Shown piece by piece: positions 9,175 through 18,897 of a stretch of 64,000 nt of DNA. A program made the position numbers and the translations under genes. The DNA is from Cellvibrio sp. KY-GH-1 (GTDB lineage: Bacteria > Pseudomonadota > Gammaproteobacteria > Pseudomonadales > Cellvibrionaceae). Positions within the stretch are counted from its first letter, which is position 1. The number at the start of each line of letters is the position of its first letter. The stretch lies in NCBI RefSeq assembly GCF_008806975.1, contig NZ_CP031728.1, forward strand, positions 992,001-1,056,000, written 5' to 3'. The notes under the pieces were generated by a model that saw only the letters and a program-made list of their open reading frames with translations, did no database searches and was not told where the DNA came from.

Positions 9175-10821
9175 TTACACTTTGAATTTGTGTAACTCGT
9201 CCTGAAGTGTTTTTGCCACCTCAGCAAGCTGCTGCGATGAATGATCTACCTGACCCGTTAATTGGGTAGCATCTTGTGTGTAGCGGGTAATATTGTCAGC
9301 ATTATTGGTAACCTCATCAGAGACCCGGGATTGCTGCTGGGAAGCCTGCGCTATCTGCGTATTCAGGTCTGACATCTCCACCACAGCACTGTCAATTTTC
9401 TCCAGTGCCGCCCCCGCAAGGCCTGCCTGTGCGACCGAATCCTCGGCAATTTTCTGGCTCTTATCCATAGCCGTTACGGCTTGGGTTGCGCTCTGCTGCA
9501 ACGCCGTGATCATGGATTGAATTTCCTTGGTGGACTCCGCCGTTTTAAAAGCCAACTCCCGCACAGAATCCGCCACCACTGCAAACCCTCTGCCCTGCTC
9601 ACCAGCGCGCGCTGCTTCTATCGCCGCGTTGAGAGCTAACAAATTAATTTGCTCGGCAATACCTTTAATGACATTCACTACGCTGGCAATGTTACCGCTG
9701 TTTTGATTCAACTCTACTATCACGCTCGCCGAACGCTTTACTTCTTCGGCCAGGTGATTAATGGAGTCCACTGTTTTGCCAACCACTTGCAACCCGTCAC
9801 TGCTGTACACTCGCACTTGATTGGTTTTTGCCGCTGCACTGTTTGCCAGACCCGCCACCTCTTGAATTGCAATAGACAACTGGTTCATTGCATTCGCGAC
9901 CAAACTGACCTCGCTCCCCTGCTTGTGCGATAGCTCGCTATTGGTATTAGCGAGATTTGTCAGCATCTGTGCCTGCGAATTAAATAGCTGCCCCACGTCG
10001 ATAACCCGCACCAACAACTTGCGCAAACTATCAATAAATAAATTAATAGATTGACTTAACTCGCCCAACTCATCGTGATAGGCAACAGGAATTTTATGGG
10101 TAAGATCACCGCCCTCACCCGCGAGCGACGTCACAAAGGCAATCATTTTACGAATGGGATCAATCATCAAACGCGGGGTAAAAAGCCAGATCGCAAAACT
10201 GATGAACAAGGTAACCACGATAATCGCCACCAACAAACTGCGGCTATTGCGCACTGTCGTGCGCGAATCGACAACTGCTTGCGCTGCTTTTTGTTCAACC
10301 TGAGTTTTTAGTGCGTAAATAATATTGCGCATATCGGCAAAGGCCAGGTTTGCATCTTTGAAACTGACTTCCATTGCCGTGGTACGACCTATACGCGTAT
10401 TTGCTTCGCGCTCACGCGCCACTGTAAGCGTTAACGCTTCCCATTTATCGCGCGCTTTTTCATAATCTTTATAAACCGGGTCAACCGCAGGCCCATTCAC
10501 CAAGCCATAAAAATCGCCCAACTTTTGGCGAGCATTGGTAATGCTTTGTTTGTGCCGCGCGATGGACGCAATAAAATCCGGTGTACCCGCATTCAGGAAC
10601 AACATACTGCGCTCTTCCACCAGCGCTTTATGCAGTTCGGTATCGGCCTCCAGCAAATAACCAACCGCGAGCAAATTGATTTCACCCAACTCGCTAACGT
10701 TTTTATCCACCATACGGAAGCGTTCAATCGCGATTACCCCCATTAACACCACTAGAAAACTAATGAGGCTAATGGGGATAAGCAATTTGGTGCGTATGTT
10801 TAATCCATAAAACCAATTCAC
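9175..10821 (-). CDS. methyl-accepting chemotaxis protein
   Basis: About 548 residues starting from a non-ATG codon (GTG at 10821, or TTG at 10827; no ATG is suitably placed). Layout: transmembrane helix near residues 13-33, a periplasmic helical-bundle segment with acidic and Arg-rich helices ([24 protein letters not shown]), a second transmembrane helix near 200, HAMP, then the cytoplasmic coiled coil with the signalling hairpin [20 protein letters not shown] at about residue 400. The periplasmic part is a four-helix-bundle type, not a PDC/Cache fold. It starts about nine bases after the stop of the PDC protein gene, so the two are almost certainly translated together. Confidence 0.9.
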   Translation of the reverse strand: MNWFYGLNIRTKLLIPISLISFLVVLMGVIAIERFRMVDKNVSELGEINLLAVGYLLEADTELHKALVEERSMLFLNAGTPDFIASIARHKQSITNARQKLGDFYGLVNGPAVDPVYKDYEKARDKWEALTLTVAREREANTRIGRTTAMEVSFKDANLAFADMRNIIYALKTQVEQKAAQAVVDSRTTVRNSRSLLVAIIVVTLFISFAIWLFTPRLMIDPIRKMIAFVTSLAGEGGDLTHKIPVAYHDELGELSQSINLFIDSLRKLLVRVIDVGQLFNSQAQMLTNLANTNSELSHKQGSEVSLVANAMNQLSIAIQEVAGLANSAAAKTNQVRVYSSDGLQVVGKTVDSINHLAEEVKRSASVIVELNQNSGNIASVVNVIKGIAEQINLLALNAAIEAARAGEQGRGFAVVADSVRELAFKTAESTKEIQSMITALQQSATQAVTAMDKSQKIAEDSVAQAGLAGAALEKIDSAVVEMSDLNTQIAQASQQQSRVSDEVTNNADNITRYTQDATQLTGQVDHSSQQLAEVAKTLQDELHKFKV

Positions 10822-10830
10822 AACCAAGCC

Positions 10831-11400
10831 CTATTGTGCAGTTTCAAGCTCATCCAGATTTACACCAACGGTGAGTGCACCTATGGCCTTTCCGCCATCG
10901 ACAACAGGTACCGAGACTTGAATCAAATAGGCCTTTGCACTGTCATCAAATTCAGGCTCAGCAACAAACACCGCACCCGCGCCATCCTTATAGGCCGATT
11001 TAAATTTATCTTCATCGCCCTGCCAGTAGTCCGAGGTTTTATTGGTCATGGCCACGTTAGCGCCTTGGTTATCCATTAAAAACAACTCGAAATAATAGGG
11101 CTTGGAACTTTCAATTTTTGCCAATTCTTTCGCGGGTTCGTTTTCCATTAGCGCTTTCATGCCATCATCGACTCCAGTTTTCGCCATCCATTCTGCATCC
11201 CGTTTTTTAATGTCGTCCAAACTGGTCCCCTTGGCATTTTGCGCTTTAACGGCGGCCACCAGCACAGGGTTCTCGCCCAGCTTTTGCAAATCAGGCAAAT
11301 GCTTGCTCAACGCAGCCGGAACTTCAGCCAGGGCAATACTCGCAATGAAACTACTCAGAATAACCACACTAGTTTTTAGCAACTTATTAACTATTGTCAT
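10831..11400 (-). CDS. periplasmic PDC/Cache-like sensor protein
   Basis: A 189-residue exported protein with a clear signal peptide (LLKTSVVILSSFIASIALA cleaved before EVPAAL). The mature part carries a single PDC/Cache-type sensor fold: YYFELFLMDNQGANVAMTNKTSDYWQGDEDKFKSA in pieces, then AKAYLIQVSVPVVDGGKAIGALTVGVNLDEL, the usual closing strand-loop-strand. It has no transmembrane helix and no signalling domain of its own. The gene is immediately upstream of, and probably coupled to, a chemoreceptor whose own periplasmic region is not a PDC domain, so this protein may be the ligand-binding subunit of a two-piece receptor (inference). Confidence 0.8.
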   Translation of the reverse strand: MTIVNKLLKTSVVILSSFIASIALAEVPAALSKHLPDLQKLGENPVLVAAVKAQNAKGTSLDDIKKRDAEWMAKTGVDDGMKALMENEPAKELAKIESSKPYYFELFLMDNQGANVAMTNKTSDYWQGDEDKFKSAYKDGAGAVFVAEPEFDDSAKAYLIQVSVPVVDGGKAIGALTVGVNLDELETAQ

Positions 11401-11632
11401 TTGGATGCCTCTGCAGTAATGAATAATGCGTCACTTACCGAAAGTGATGCGGTGAAAAAAATATAGCTGGATAAAAAGTAGCTGGTGAAATTAAGTAAAG
11501 AGGATAAACAGAGGGAGTCAAGCAAGGGGGAGTGTTTTGTTTTATGCGCAACGATGACGAGATAGTTTTTTCTTGCTGTAGGTTTCAAAGTCATATTGGG
11601 TGGAGGCACTAGCGCACCACCACCCGCTAAAT

Positions 11633-14104
11633 TTACTGCAGTAATTCCTGAGCCGCGTTCACCAGCAATATATAACTTGCAGGCAAGTTCACTACATACT
11701 CATTTTGCCCCCAGAAGAACGGCCAGTCTTCATGGTTCTCCGGAAAGTCCGGTTTCAGAATCAAAATACCCGGCACTACTCCACCGGAAATAAATGAGAA
11801 ATCCGCGCGATTCATTCCATAAGCCACTTCTTTCGAACGAGTCCCCACGTTGGAAACCAGCGACAAATTGTGGTCCGGGTGAGTTCCGTACAAAAAGTTC
11901 AAACCCTGTAACACTGACTCGCGGCTCACCAAATCCGGAAACGCTTTGTGCACATAGTAGTTGTTAAGTGCATTGCGAATCACCCAACCACTGCCTGCCC
12001 AACCCGCTTCAGTAATGGGAACACCAAAGGGGTTTTTGCTTTCGATGTCAGCCAATGCTTTTTGATACTCCAGTGCTTTGGCTTTGAGTGAATTTTTAAA
12101 TTCCGCCGGCATAAATGGAATGGCGCGCACATACCAGGAAGCGCCAAAACCAAACTCAACTTGCGCCAATAATTTTTCAATCGCTTGGGCATACTTGGCT
12201 TCGCCAGTGGTAATTAATAACTCAGTCGCCGCCTTAAGCTGCTCATGCTCTAATTTACCGCCAGTGGTATTACCGTACTTAAAGCTATCCGGTTTGGCTT
12301 TTGCCGCCTCATCCGCCCACACTTTTTTTGCCGTGGCCAGGCACTCTTGTGCGAGCGCATCGTTAAATCCTTTTAGTGCACGACTGGCAGCGGCAAGTGC
12401 AGCAGCAGAGCCATAATTTAGCGAAGAAGATTTGCTGGTAAATGCCCAGCGATCATCAAACTTGCCACTTTTAAAGCCATCACTTTCCAACTCGGATTTT
12501 TTGGGATCGTAAATTAAATTATCGGTTTTAGTGATGCCATCCCCCAAGTGGGTATATTGATCAATATGGGCTTCAACAATTCCGGGAATGGCATGGCCCA
12601 CCGCGCGATGCTGTGCAATCAATGCCAGAGTGCCGTGTTCGATTTGTTGCAATACATCCGGCTTGCCATCTGCCGTATGCAAATCCACGTATTTACGTGC
12701 GTAATCCACACTGGTGGTATCGCGCTTAATGCCAAAAGTCTCCCACACAGTAACGAGAGTATTTACAACATCGTATTGGGTTTGAGTGCGAATATCGTAA
12801 TCGCCTGCGTCATACCAACCGCCGATATTTAAACCGGGAATATGTTCACCGGGTTTGTAGGGGGTGTCTGTCGTTGGCCCCTGCGCGTACAAATCAAAAT
12901 GCTCGTGATTCACCGGCGCTTGCAAAGCGTCATCCAAATGGGAGGCGCCGTGCCATACACGATAGCCTTCGTTGATTGTCATGTGATCCATTTGCACCGG
13001 AATATACATATCCAGTGAAGGCTGCCATGCATTGGCATAGACATCGGCGGCGATACGGAAACTGCTGGTTTCTTGATTATCAAAACGAATCGCGTAAAGC
13101 CCTGGCTCTGTCACCTGACTAAAGTCAAACTGGCGATATTCATAACGCAAATACTTGCCCCAGGATTTGGGTTTAGCACTGATGATTTCTTTACGTGAAC
13201 CATCGGCGTTAATTTTAATCAGCGCGGCCTTGGGTGACTTTTTATAGCGCGCATCCAATTCGACCACCGCGACTTTTTTCTGCTGGGGGTGATAGCCCAC
13301 TTGCGAGTAGCTAATCATCGGCTCACGCACCCAATTCTTTTCGGTGCTGGCATCAATTTGCCATTCAATCACCACACCGGTTTTATTGGCTGGAATTTTA
13401 CTGCGCACAATAAACCAACCGTTTTGCGCCTTACCGCGACCGTCATAAAGTTCCAGCGGGCTAGCGGCAGAAGTAATACTGACGCGGCGCAATTGATCCT
13501 CCGGCGCCAGCACCAAATGCTGACCTAACGCCAAGGCTTCAGGTTGCGCTTTATCGTTAATTTCTTTCAAGCCGGTGGGGTACACCGGAAAACTACCCGG
13601 CGTGCTATCCATTAAAAATGCTTTGTGAAAATAGGCTGACGGCAGGAACTCCAGGTTAAACCCTGCTTTCCCTTCCAAGGCTTTGGGCAGAGGCTTGGGC
13701 AAGTTAACCGTTAAGCGCGCGCCTGCGGCGTTTTTGGTAACTTTGATGGAGAATTCAAATTGATGATCCGGATAGTGCAAGAAGGCTTCGATAGACTGCT
13801 CCGCCCGATTCACTTTGCGTTCTTTAAACAACGGCGTCATATCCCACTGCTCGGGCGTGGCATTCAAGCGAACATCGCCATTGGTTGCGGTGCGCTCACC
13901 GTGATGGATCAGCTCAACACCACTGATTTTCGCGTCGCTAAACAGCCCGTCATACCAGTTGCTAAACACCAGCAGATTCAGGCCGGGTTTTTCGAAATAA
14001 TCTTTATCGTTAAGGGTTAAATCGTCTTTTGCCAGAGCCGGAAAAGCGACACAAATAGAAAGCGCAGCGAGCAAACCGCGCCAGCGACCGAGTTGATATG
14101 CCAT
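11633..14104 (-). CDS. secreted glycoside hydrolase family 9 (cellulase-type) enzyme
   Basis: An 823-residue protein with signal peptide (GLLAALSICVAFPALA, cleavage near residue 25). An N-terminal beta-rich segment precedes a CelD-type Ig-like domain (ISYSQVGYHPQQKKVAVVELD, about residues 265-350). The GH9 (alpha/alpha)6 catalytic domain follows, with the nucleophile-activating Asp residues in GGWYDAGDYDIRT near residue 430 and the general-acid Glu in GQNEYVVNLPAS near residue 800. GH9 enzymes cleave beta-1,4-glucans by inversion; some marine relatives act on amino-sugar oligomers, so the exact substrate is not certain. No carbohydrate-binding module or Ser-rich linker is present. It has no sugar-related neighbours and appears monocistronic. 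Confidence 0.88.
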   Translation of the reverse strand: MAYQLGRWRGLLAALSICVAFPALAKDDLTLNDKDYFEKPGLNLLVFSNWYDGLFSDAKISGVELIHHGERTATNGDVRLNATPEQWDMTPLFKERKVNRAEQSIEAFLHYPDHQFEFSIKVTKNAAGARLTVNLPKPLPKALEGKAGFNLEFLPSAYFHKAFLMDSTPGSFPVYPTGLKEINDKAQPEALALGQHLVLAPEDQLRRVSITSAASPLELYDGRGKAQNGWFIVRSKIPANKTGVVIEWQIDASTEKNWVREPMISYSQVGYHPQQKKVAVVELDARYKKSPKAALIKINADGSRKEIISAKPKSWGKYLRYEYRQFDFSQVTEPGLYAIRFDNQETSSFRIAADVYANAWQPSLDMYIPVQMDHMTINEGYRVWHGASHLDDALQAPVNHEHFDLYAQGPTTDTPYKPGEHIPGLNIGGWYDAGDYDIRTQTQYDVVNTLVTVWETFGIKRDTTSVDYARKYVDLHTADGKPDVLQQIEHGTLALIAQHRAVGHAIPGIVEAHIDQYTHLGDGITKTDNLIYDPKKSELESDGFKSGKFDDRWAFTSKSSSLNYGSAAALAAASRALKGFNDALAQECLATAKKVWADEAAKAKPDSFKYGNTTGGKLEHEQLKAATELLITTGEAKYAQAIEKLLAQVEFGFGASWYVRAIPFMPAEFKNSLKAKALEYQKALADIESKNPFGVPITEAGWAGSGWVIRNALNNYYVHKAFPDLVSRESVLQGLNFLYGTHPDHNLSLVSNVGTRSKEVAYGMNRADFSFISGGVVPGILILKPDFPENHEDWPFFWGQNEYVVNLPASYILLVNAAQELLQ

Positions 14105-14359
14105 GTGTATCTCCAGGTTTATTATGTTTAAGCACTACCAAATAGACTTATAGTCTATGTAAACATAACATACTGGTACACAAGGTTTACACTACATAAC
14201 CCGCATTTACTCTGGATGGAAATCGAGTCCGTTACCTAAAGCTCATCGCTGAATGACCTGGGGCGGGACTTAGCTGCATCAAGCCCTAAAAATGCTCATG
14301 AGTTGACCAAACTAGGCAGGTAAAACATAATCTAACTAACAATGAATGAGGTTTGGCTT

Positions 14360-14542
14360 ATGCGCGACAAGATTACCCGAAACAACAAGTATGGCCTTCC
14401 ACAAGCCATCGCAAGACCCCAAATAAAAGCAAGTAAAAGCCTGAACCTTGCAAGTGCAGAAGGTCAGCAGATTATTAAGTCAGAAACAAAGCTTGCACTC
14501 AAAACGCATATGGCAACATTTAAACGACTGGCAGATATGTAA
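14360..14542 (+). CDS. small orphan protein
   Basis: A 60-residue, basic, soluble product (MRDKITRNNKYGLPQAIARP and on, ending RLADM). The ATG at 14360 is chosen because GAGG lies eight bases upstream; an ATG at 14342 is in frame but has no ribosome site. I recognise no domain. It is followed by a hairpin and converges on the 14714 gene. Reality as a gene rests only on the ribosome site and reading frame. Confidence 0.45.
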   Translation: MRDKITRNNKYGLPQAIARPQIKASKSLNLASAEGQQIIKSETKLALKTHMATFKRLADM

Positions 14543-14650
14543 TGCAAATTATCCAATTTCCCCCGTCGCGGGTAATTGAAATTAATGCTTACATTTGGTT
14601 AACTTTAAACAAAACCCCGATTTTATCCATAGCGAATAATTCTCATTAAG

Positions 14651-14675
14651 GGATTTGGCGAGATCCGCCAAATCC
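14651..14675. terminator. perfect 10-bp hairpin between convergent genes
   Basis: GGATTTGGCG, five-base loop AGATC, CGCCAAATCC. There is no adjoining T run, so it is only a possible terminator; it lies between the small ORF and the converging hypothetical gene. Confidence 0.4.
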
Positions 14676-14713
14676 TGCCCCCTTAAATACCTTCAATTGC
14701 AAGTAGGTTCTGT

Positions 14714-15508
14714 CTACAGGGATCGCTTTTCCCTATGTCTTAAATTTTTAACGTGGGCACCATCAACCAGCTCTTCTGCACTCAGCTTTAGGCAAGTATT
14801 AACGATATCAGCCATCGCTGAGTCGCTTACGCTGAAGTCCTGAGAGAAATTTAAGCCGGGCGTGTCCTTGAGCTCATCTATCATCGACAGCACTGCCCTA
14901 ACGAAATCTGCTTTTGATGAACGATTTGAGGATGTAGCCGCCTCTGTTCTTGGGTCTGTTGCGTAGATTTCGGCAGCATCGGCGTCATCGCCTATTTCCT
15001 TGATCACTGCTGGAAGATACGGCCAATATTTAAGATCAAATTGACCGGCCAGCGCCTGGAGCGGCTCAGCTAAAAAACTCCGAAAGTGATAGTTATCACG
15101 AGAAGCTTCTTTGATGACATTTACAATGTGATAATGGGTATTTGAATTAAACGGGTGTTGGTTTTCAATAGCGGATCGCTCTTCTAATAAGTCGGCAAGA
15201 TCTTTCGCTAGAGTGCTGATTTTTTTATTCACATCGATTAGCCGGTCTCGCGCTGCGCGCATCTCAATTGCATTTTCTGGTGACCAGAATGAAAGAGTAC
15301 CTACCAATTGGTCGAGGAATTGTGCTCTTTGTTGGGCTGACAGCGCTGAGAGTTCGTCATAGACGGTCTTCATTGCTGCGCTTTGGGTAAGTAAATAATT
15401 GATAGTAATGACATCGGTTGGCCAGATGCTATTTTCAATATTGTAATTTCGGCTGGCAATAAGAATGGCTTCGCACTCTTCGGTCATATTTTTAGTGGTG
15501 GTTGTCAT
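14714..15508 (-). CDS. hypothetical protein
   Basis: A 264-residue, acidic, soluble protein, mostly alpha-helical, with a likely coiled-coil stretch around residues 85-115 (RAARDRLIDVNKKISTLAKD). No signal peptide, transmembrane helix or recognisable motif. The gene sits in the KfrA-containing accessory block; the space between it and the HAD gene (15509-15626) holds no evident gene. I cannot assign a function. Confidence 0.55.
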   Translation of the reverse strand: MTTTTKNMTEECEAILIASRNYNIENSIWPTDVITINYLLTQSAAMKTVYDELSALSAQQRAQFLDQLVGTLSFWSPENAIEMRAARDRLIDVNKKISTLAKDLADLLEERSAIENQHPFNSNTHYHIVNVIKEASRDNYHFRSFLAEPLQALAGQFDLKYWPYLPAVIKEIGDDADAAEIYATDPRTEAATSSNRSSKADFVRAVLSMIDELKDTPGLNFSQDFSVSDSAMADIVNTCLKLSAEELVDGAHVKNLRHREKRSL

Positions 15509-15626
15509 TGTGGCTCCTGACGTTAATGGGTTCAGGGTTAACGTAAATCAGCCTGTTGAATTTGTCGGTATCTCAAATGCAATTTTTTCGGATGCTTTGA
15601 GATACCGCGTAAAGCCCATGTCATCA

Positions 15627-16259
15627 TTAGGCAGTTTGGTGAGTCAGCAACCGCAAAATTTCTGTTAATGAAGCAATGCTATTGCCCCCTGACCGCTGGC
15701 TTCTGACCAAGTGTTTAGCTTGAAACCCGAATTGGGTAGGTCCTTCATAGTCGGCCAGTAATGTATCGCCAATAAAAAGGATTTGCCTTGGTTCTAAGCC
15801 GGTACTCGCTACAATCGATTCGTAAATTTTTCTGTCCGGCTTTATTGCGCCAATTTCATAGCTGAGGTGTCGGGCGAGGTTGAATTGAGGTAATAGCTGG
15901 TCAATAACTACTCCGTAGGGTTTGGCCAAATTGGAGCAAATGGCCAGTGGAATTCCTTGCTTGGCCAATACATCCAGTGTTGGTAACACATCATCAAAGA
16001 GCGTTAGGCTGGCTAACTCCTCCTGAATTTCCTGATGTAATTGCGCGAGCATATTAGCGGGCGGGAAAATCCCAAGTGTTGCCAGCAGCTCACCGCAATC
16101 CTTGTCTGTTGTCATCAGTTTTCGTGCATCATCTGGTTGTGGGCTGCGCCCCTGTTCCCTGGCCCAAAGTAGAATCTTTCGGAAAGGATGGTGCATGATC
16201 CCAAACTGAATCAGTGTTCCATAGAGATCAAAAACAATTAATGCCGGTCGAGGATTCAT
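15627..16259 (-). CDS. HAD-superfamily hydrolase
   Basis: About 210 residues. The start at 16259 gives MNPRPALIVFDLYGTLI, where D11 is the nucleophile of HAD motif I; Tyr at the +2 position (DLYGT) is as in haloacid-dehalogenase and some phosphatase subgroups. Motif II is in LAICSNLAKPYG and motif IV in ILFIGDTLLADYEGP. The cap is of the small helical type. It begins four bases after the KfrA-like stop, so the two genes are translationally linked. Substrate unknown; the coupling to a plasmid-type DNA-binding gene is unusual. Confidence 0.82.
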   Translation of the reverse strand: MNPRPALIVFDLYGTLIQFGIMHHPFRKILLWAREQGRSPQPDDARKLMTTDKDCGELLATLGIFPPANMLAQLHQEIQEELASLTLFDDVLPTLDVLAKQGIPLAICSNLAKPYGVVIDQLLPQFNLARHLSYEIGAIKPDRKIYESIVASTGLEPRQILFIGDTLLADYEGPTQFGFQAKHLVRSQRSGGNSIASLTEILRLLTHQTA

Positions 16260-16263
16260 TCGA

Positions 16264-17274
16264 TCACCCATGGGCTTTGGTTTGGAGAGAGTGGCCAAGT
16301 GATTCCAGCAACTGGTTTTTCACAGCAAGCTCGGTTTTGACCGACACAAGCTCAAGCTCAATAGCTTTAAAGGATTTTTCCATTAACCCAAGTCGTTCGC
16401 CAAGATCAGATTTTTCGCCAAGCAACTGGTCACGCGCAGTCCGGAGTTCAACAATTTGGAGGGTTCCGGCTTGGAATTGCTCATTAATGGCCGACAATTT
16501 CGACTCTGCTGTCTGTAGCTGCTGTCCTGCATCATTGAAAGCCTTGCGAAGTTGGCGTACTTCGGCGGTTAACTCAGCATTGGCGGTATTGAGGTGGGTC
16601 AAGTCAGTTTGTTTGATCGATAAAGTCTGATTGAGCTGGCGAATTTCCGCCTGTAGTTGTTGTACCTGATGTTCGTGACGCCGCTGATCCTGGTCGCGCT
16701 GGTCTTTGACTGACTGGCGGTAATGATCCAGGGCTTCTCGGGCGTGCTGGTGTTTTTCTTCCAGAGAGCGAATGTGGTTATCCTTCTCCACTATCAATAA
16801 GCCGTTGTCTGCCAGTTGCTGCTCCAGTCGTCCCAGCAAAATTTTTTGAGCCTCTGCCTCAGTCGTCAAAGCATTATGGGTTTGCTCATACTTGGCTAAC
16901 TGGGCTTTAAGCTGTTGGTTTTCATCTGTCGCACTCGCCAGCGCCTTTTGCTGGGATTCCAACTGGCTTTTCAAGCTATCTGTAGTTACTTGCTGACTGG
17001 CTTCCCGCTCGGTAATCAACTCCTGGGCCTCATGGTGTAGCTGGGCAGCAAGTTGCTCCACCAGTGAGCTCAATGCCTCGCTGATAGCAGGCTTTTTGCC
17101 GGAATTCAGTGGGCTTTCATCTGCTAGTTCCTTCAAATATCGGTGGATGGTGGCCTTGGAGCCGGTATTGCCCAGCTCAATCCGAACTGCATCAATGGAA
17201 GGATTCTGCCCCTTGGCAACCAGCGCGTCTCGTGCCTTTTTGACCTGGTGTTTATTGATACCGCTATTTGCCAT
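16264..17274 (-). CDS. KfrA-like DNA-binding protein with long coiled coil
   Basis: A 336-residue protein. Residues 1-60 (MANSGINKHQVKKARDALVA, then SIDAVRIELGNTGSKATIHRYLKEL) form the KfrA_N helix-turn-helix module; from about residue 75 to the end the sequence is an almost unbroken heptad-rich coiled coil with many Gln, Glu and Leu. KfrA proteins of IncP/IncU plasmids bind inverted repeats at their own promoter and assist plasmid partition, and chromosomal relatives are found on integrated elements. An inverted repeat of the right kind lies about 95 bases upstream. It overlaps or abuts the downstream HAD gene. Confidence 0.85.
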   Translation of the reverse strand: MANSGINKHQVKKARDALVAKGQNPSIDAVRIELGNTGSKATIHRYLKELADESPLNSGKKPAISEALSSLVEQLAAQLHHEAQELITEREASQQVTTDSLKSQLESQQKALASATDENQQLKAQLAKYEQTHNALTTEAEAQKILLGRLEQQLADNGLLIVEKDNHIRSLEEKHQHAREALDHYRQSVKDQRDQDQRRHEHQVQQLQAEIRQLNQTLSIKQTDLTHLNTANAELTAEVRQLRKAFNDAGQQLQTAESKLSAINEQFQAGTLQIVELRTARDQLLGEKSDLGERLGLMEKSFKAIELELVSVKTELAVKNQLLESLGHSLQTKAHG

Positions 17275-17367
17275 TGCTCGTCTGTCCTGTTTATTTCGTA
17301 CTGTGGTACATACTATGTAATTATATACTAATTTTAACAGGACTAAAGATCAATAAATGAACGTGTA

Positions 17368-17400
17368 TAACATTAGATAATCATGAATTATCTAATGTTA
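17368..17400. promoter_or_regulatory. perfect 14-bp inverted repeat, candidate KfrA operator
   Basis: TAACATTAGATAAT, five-base spacer CATGA, ATTATCTAATGTTA: all 14 pairs match. It lies about 95 bases before the KfrA-like start. KfrA proteins are known to bind such repeats for autorepression, so an operator is the simplest reading; a terminator is unlikely as no T run follows. Confidence 0.55.
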
Positions 17401-17511
17401 ATACTGGATTTCAAACAAAATCGTCCCGGATTAGTACAGTTTGTGTTAGATGGCAGGAGACATTGAAATGGATTGGGCTTCTTATTTTGCACTTGTTAAT
17501 GATCAGCCATA

Positions 17512-17787
17512 AAACCGAGGCGGTAATCGAGCACTTACTGGGCAAAGAAACAACTCAATTCAGCGAGTTATCAGGTGGTTAGCAGTATTACTCCGGGTGA
17601 TGTAGAGGACAGCATTCTCGATTGCTGCGCCAGTCAGGATATACATTTGCTGGCGATGGGTGCCTACTGCCATTCTCGGATTAGCCAGTTTTTGGTGGGA
17701 AGCACAACACTCATTTTGGGCACGAGCAACGATATCGTTGCTGCTGTTGCGTTAACCTTTCATTCCTGTATCTGGCTTATGGATTGA
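17512..17787 (+). pseudogene. universal stress protein remnant
   Basis: The reading frame ending at 17787 encodes GDVEDSILDCCASQDIHLLA then MGAYCHSRISQFLVGSTT, which is the nucleotide-binding C-terminal motif of UspA-family proteins (MGAYGHSR...LGST). The matching upstream half is out of frame: another frame reads KTEAVIEHLLGKETTQFSEL before stopping at 17578-17580. No intact start with a ribosome site covers the whole, so I read this as a frameshifted, truncated usp gene. It overlaps the 3' end of the convergent LysR gene by 11 bases. Confidence 0.6.
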
Positions 17788-18715
17788 AACTCGATACCAA
17801 AAACTTTTCTGCAAGCTTTTGCTCCCGAAATTTCCCTACTACAAAATCCACAAAAGCACGTGTTTTAGGTGGCAATAATTTTTGGTTCGAAAAATACAGG
17901 GAGATTAGCCCCAAATCGCAATACCAATCGGGAACCAAACGTACCAAGGCACCCGATTGGAAATGTTCGATAGCATGGGGCGTGGCAATAACCGCAACAC
18001 CGTATCCGAGCAATGCGGCGCGGGTCATAGCATCCGGTTCATTGGTTAGCATTTTCGCCTGATTAATTTCCAGTGAAAAATCCTCACCTTTACTGTTGCG
18101 AAAACTGCGCGGACGCACACGGCCAGTTTGTGAGGAGCGCATGGTAATGTGATCCAGCCCGGCTAAATCTCGCGGGTGTTTTGGATTTTTCCTGCCACTC
18201 ATATAGGCAGGCGATGCCACCGCAACTAACTGCGCACGCGCCAACTCGCGTGCAACTAACCCGGGGGTTAATTCAAATCCCCCGCCGATAGCAGCGTCAA
18301 AACCTTCTGCAATTAAATCCACTGCCCGATTTTCAAAATGTAATTCCGGTGTAACCGCTGGATACATCTGTAAAAATTCGCCCATTAAGGGCAACACATA
18401 ATCCATTCCAAAACCTGGACTAAGGCTAATACGCAGAGTTCCCGCCGGTTGCCCGCCGTTGGTGGTGATATCGGCAATCGCTCCCTGAATACCATCCAAC
18501 CCGGCGCGCACATTCTGCAAAAAGCGCTCGCCAGCTTCCGTCAGGATCAAATTTCGCGTCGAGCGCTGAAACAGCCTTACTCCCAGATTGGTTTCCAACT
18601 GCGCCACATTGCGACTCACCGCCGCCGGGGTCATCCCCAAACGTCGCGCCGCCGCTGAAAAACTGCCGGATTCCGCACTGCGCACAAAGGATTCGAGATT
18701 GGACAGGGTTTCCAT
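17777..18715 (-). CDS. LysR-family transcriptional regulator
   Basis: A 312-residue LTTR. The winged helix is residues 1-60 (LESFVRSAESGSFSAAARRL, then AAVSRNVAQLETNLGVRLFQ), followed by the periplasmic-binding-protein-like effector domain (RISLSPGFGMDYVLPLMGEF; C-terminal RTRAFVDFVVGKF). Divergent from the SDR and F420-reductase-like genes with about 180 bases between, the classic arrangement for an LTTR that controls its neighbour. Ligand not known. Confidence 0.9.
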   Translation of the reverse strand: METLSNLESFVRSAESGSFSAAARRLGMTPAAVSRNVAQLETNLGVRLFQRSTRNLILTEAGERFLQNVRAGLDGIQGAIADITTNGGQPAGTLRISLSPGFGMDYVLPLMGEFLQMYPAVTPELHFENRAVDLIAEGFDAAIGGGFELTPGLVARELARAQLVAVASPAYMSGRKNPKHPRDLAGLDHITMRSSQTGRVRPRSFRNSKGEDFSLEINQAKMLTNEPDAMTRAALLGYGVAVIATPHAIEHFQSGALVRLVPDWYCDLGLISLYFSNQKLLPPKTRAFVDFVVGKFREQKLAEKFLVSSFNP

Positions 18716-18897
18716 AGGTCATCCTACTTTCGCTACTAACTTTCAATATTTACTTGAAACTGATTACAACACTCTACCACTACTCGTTGAACTTAAAAAC
18801 GCCAATACTGACCCCGTGTTCAGCAGTAAGCACTTTCAACTAAACCCTGGCTTTCCATTAAACCCACGTTTTCAACTCAATTTTTAAGGTGAATATC

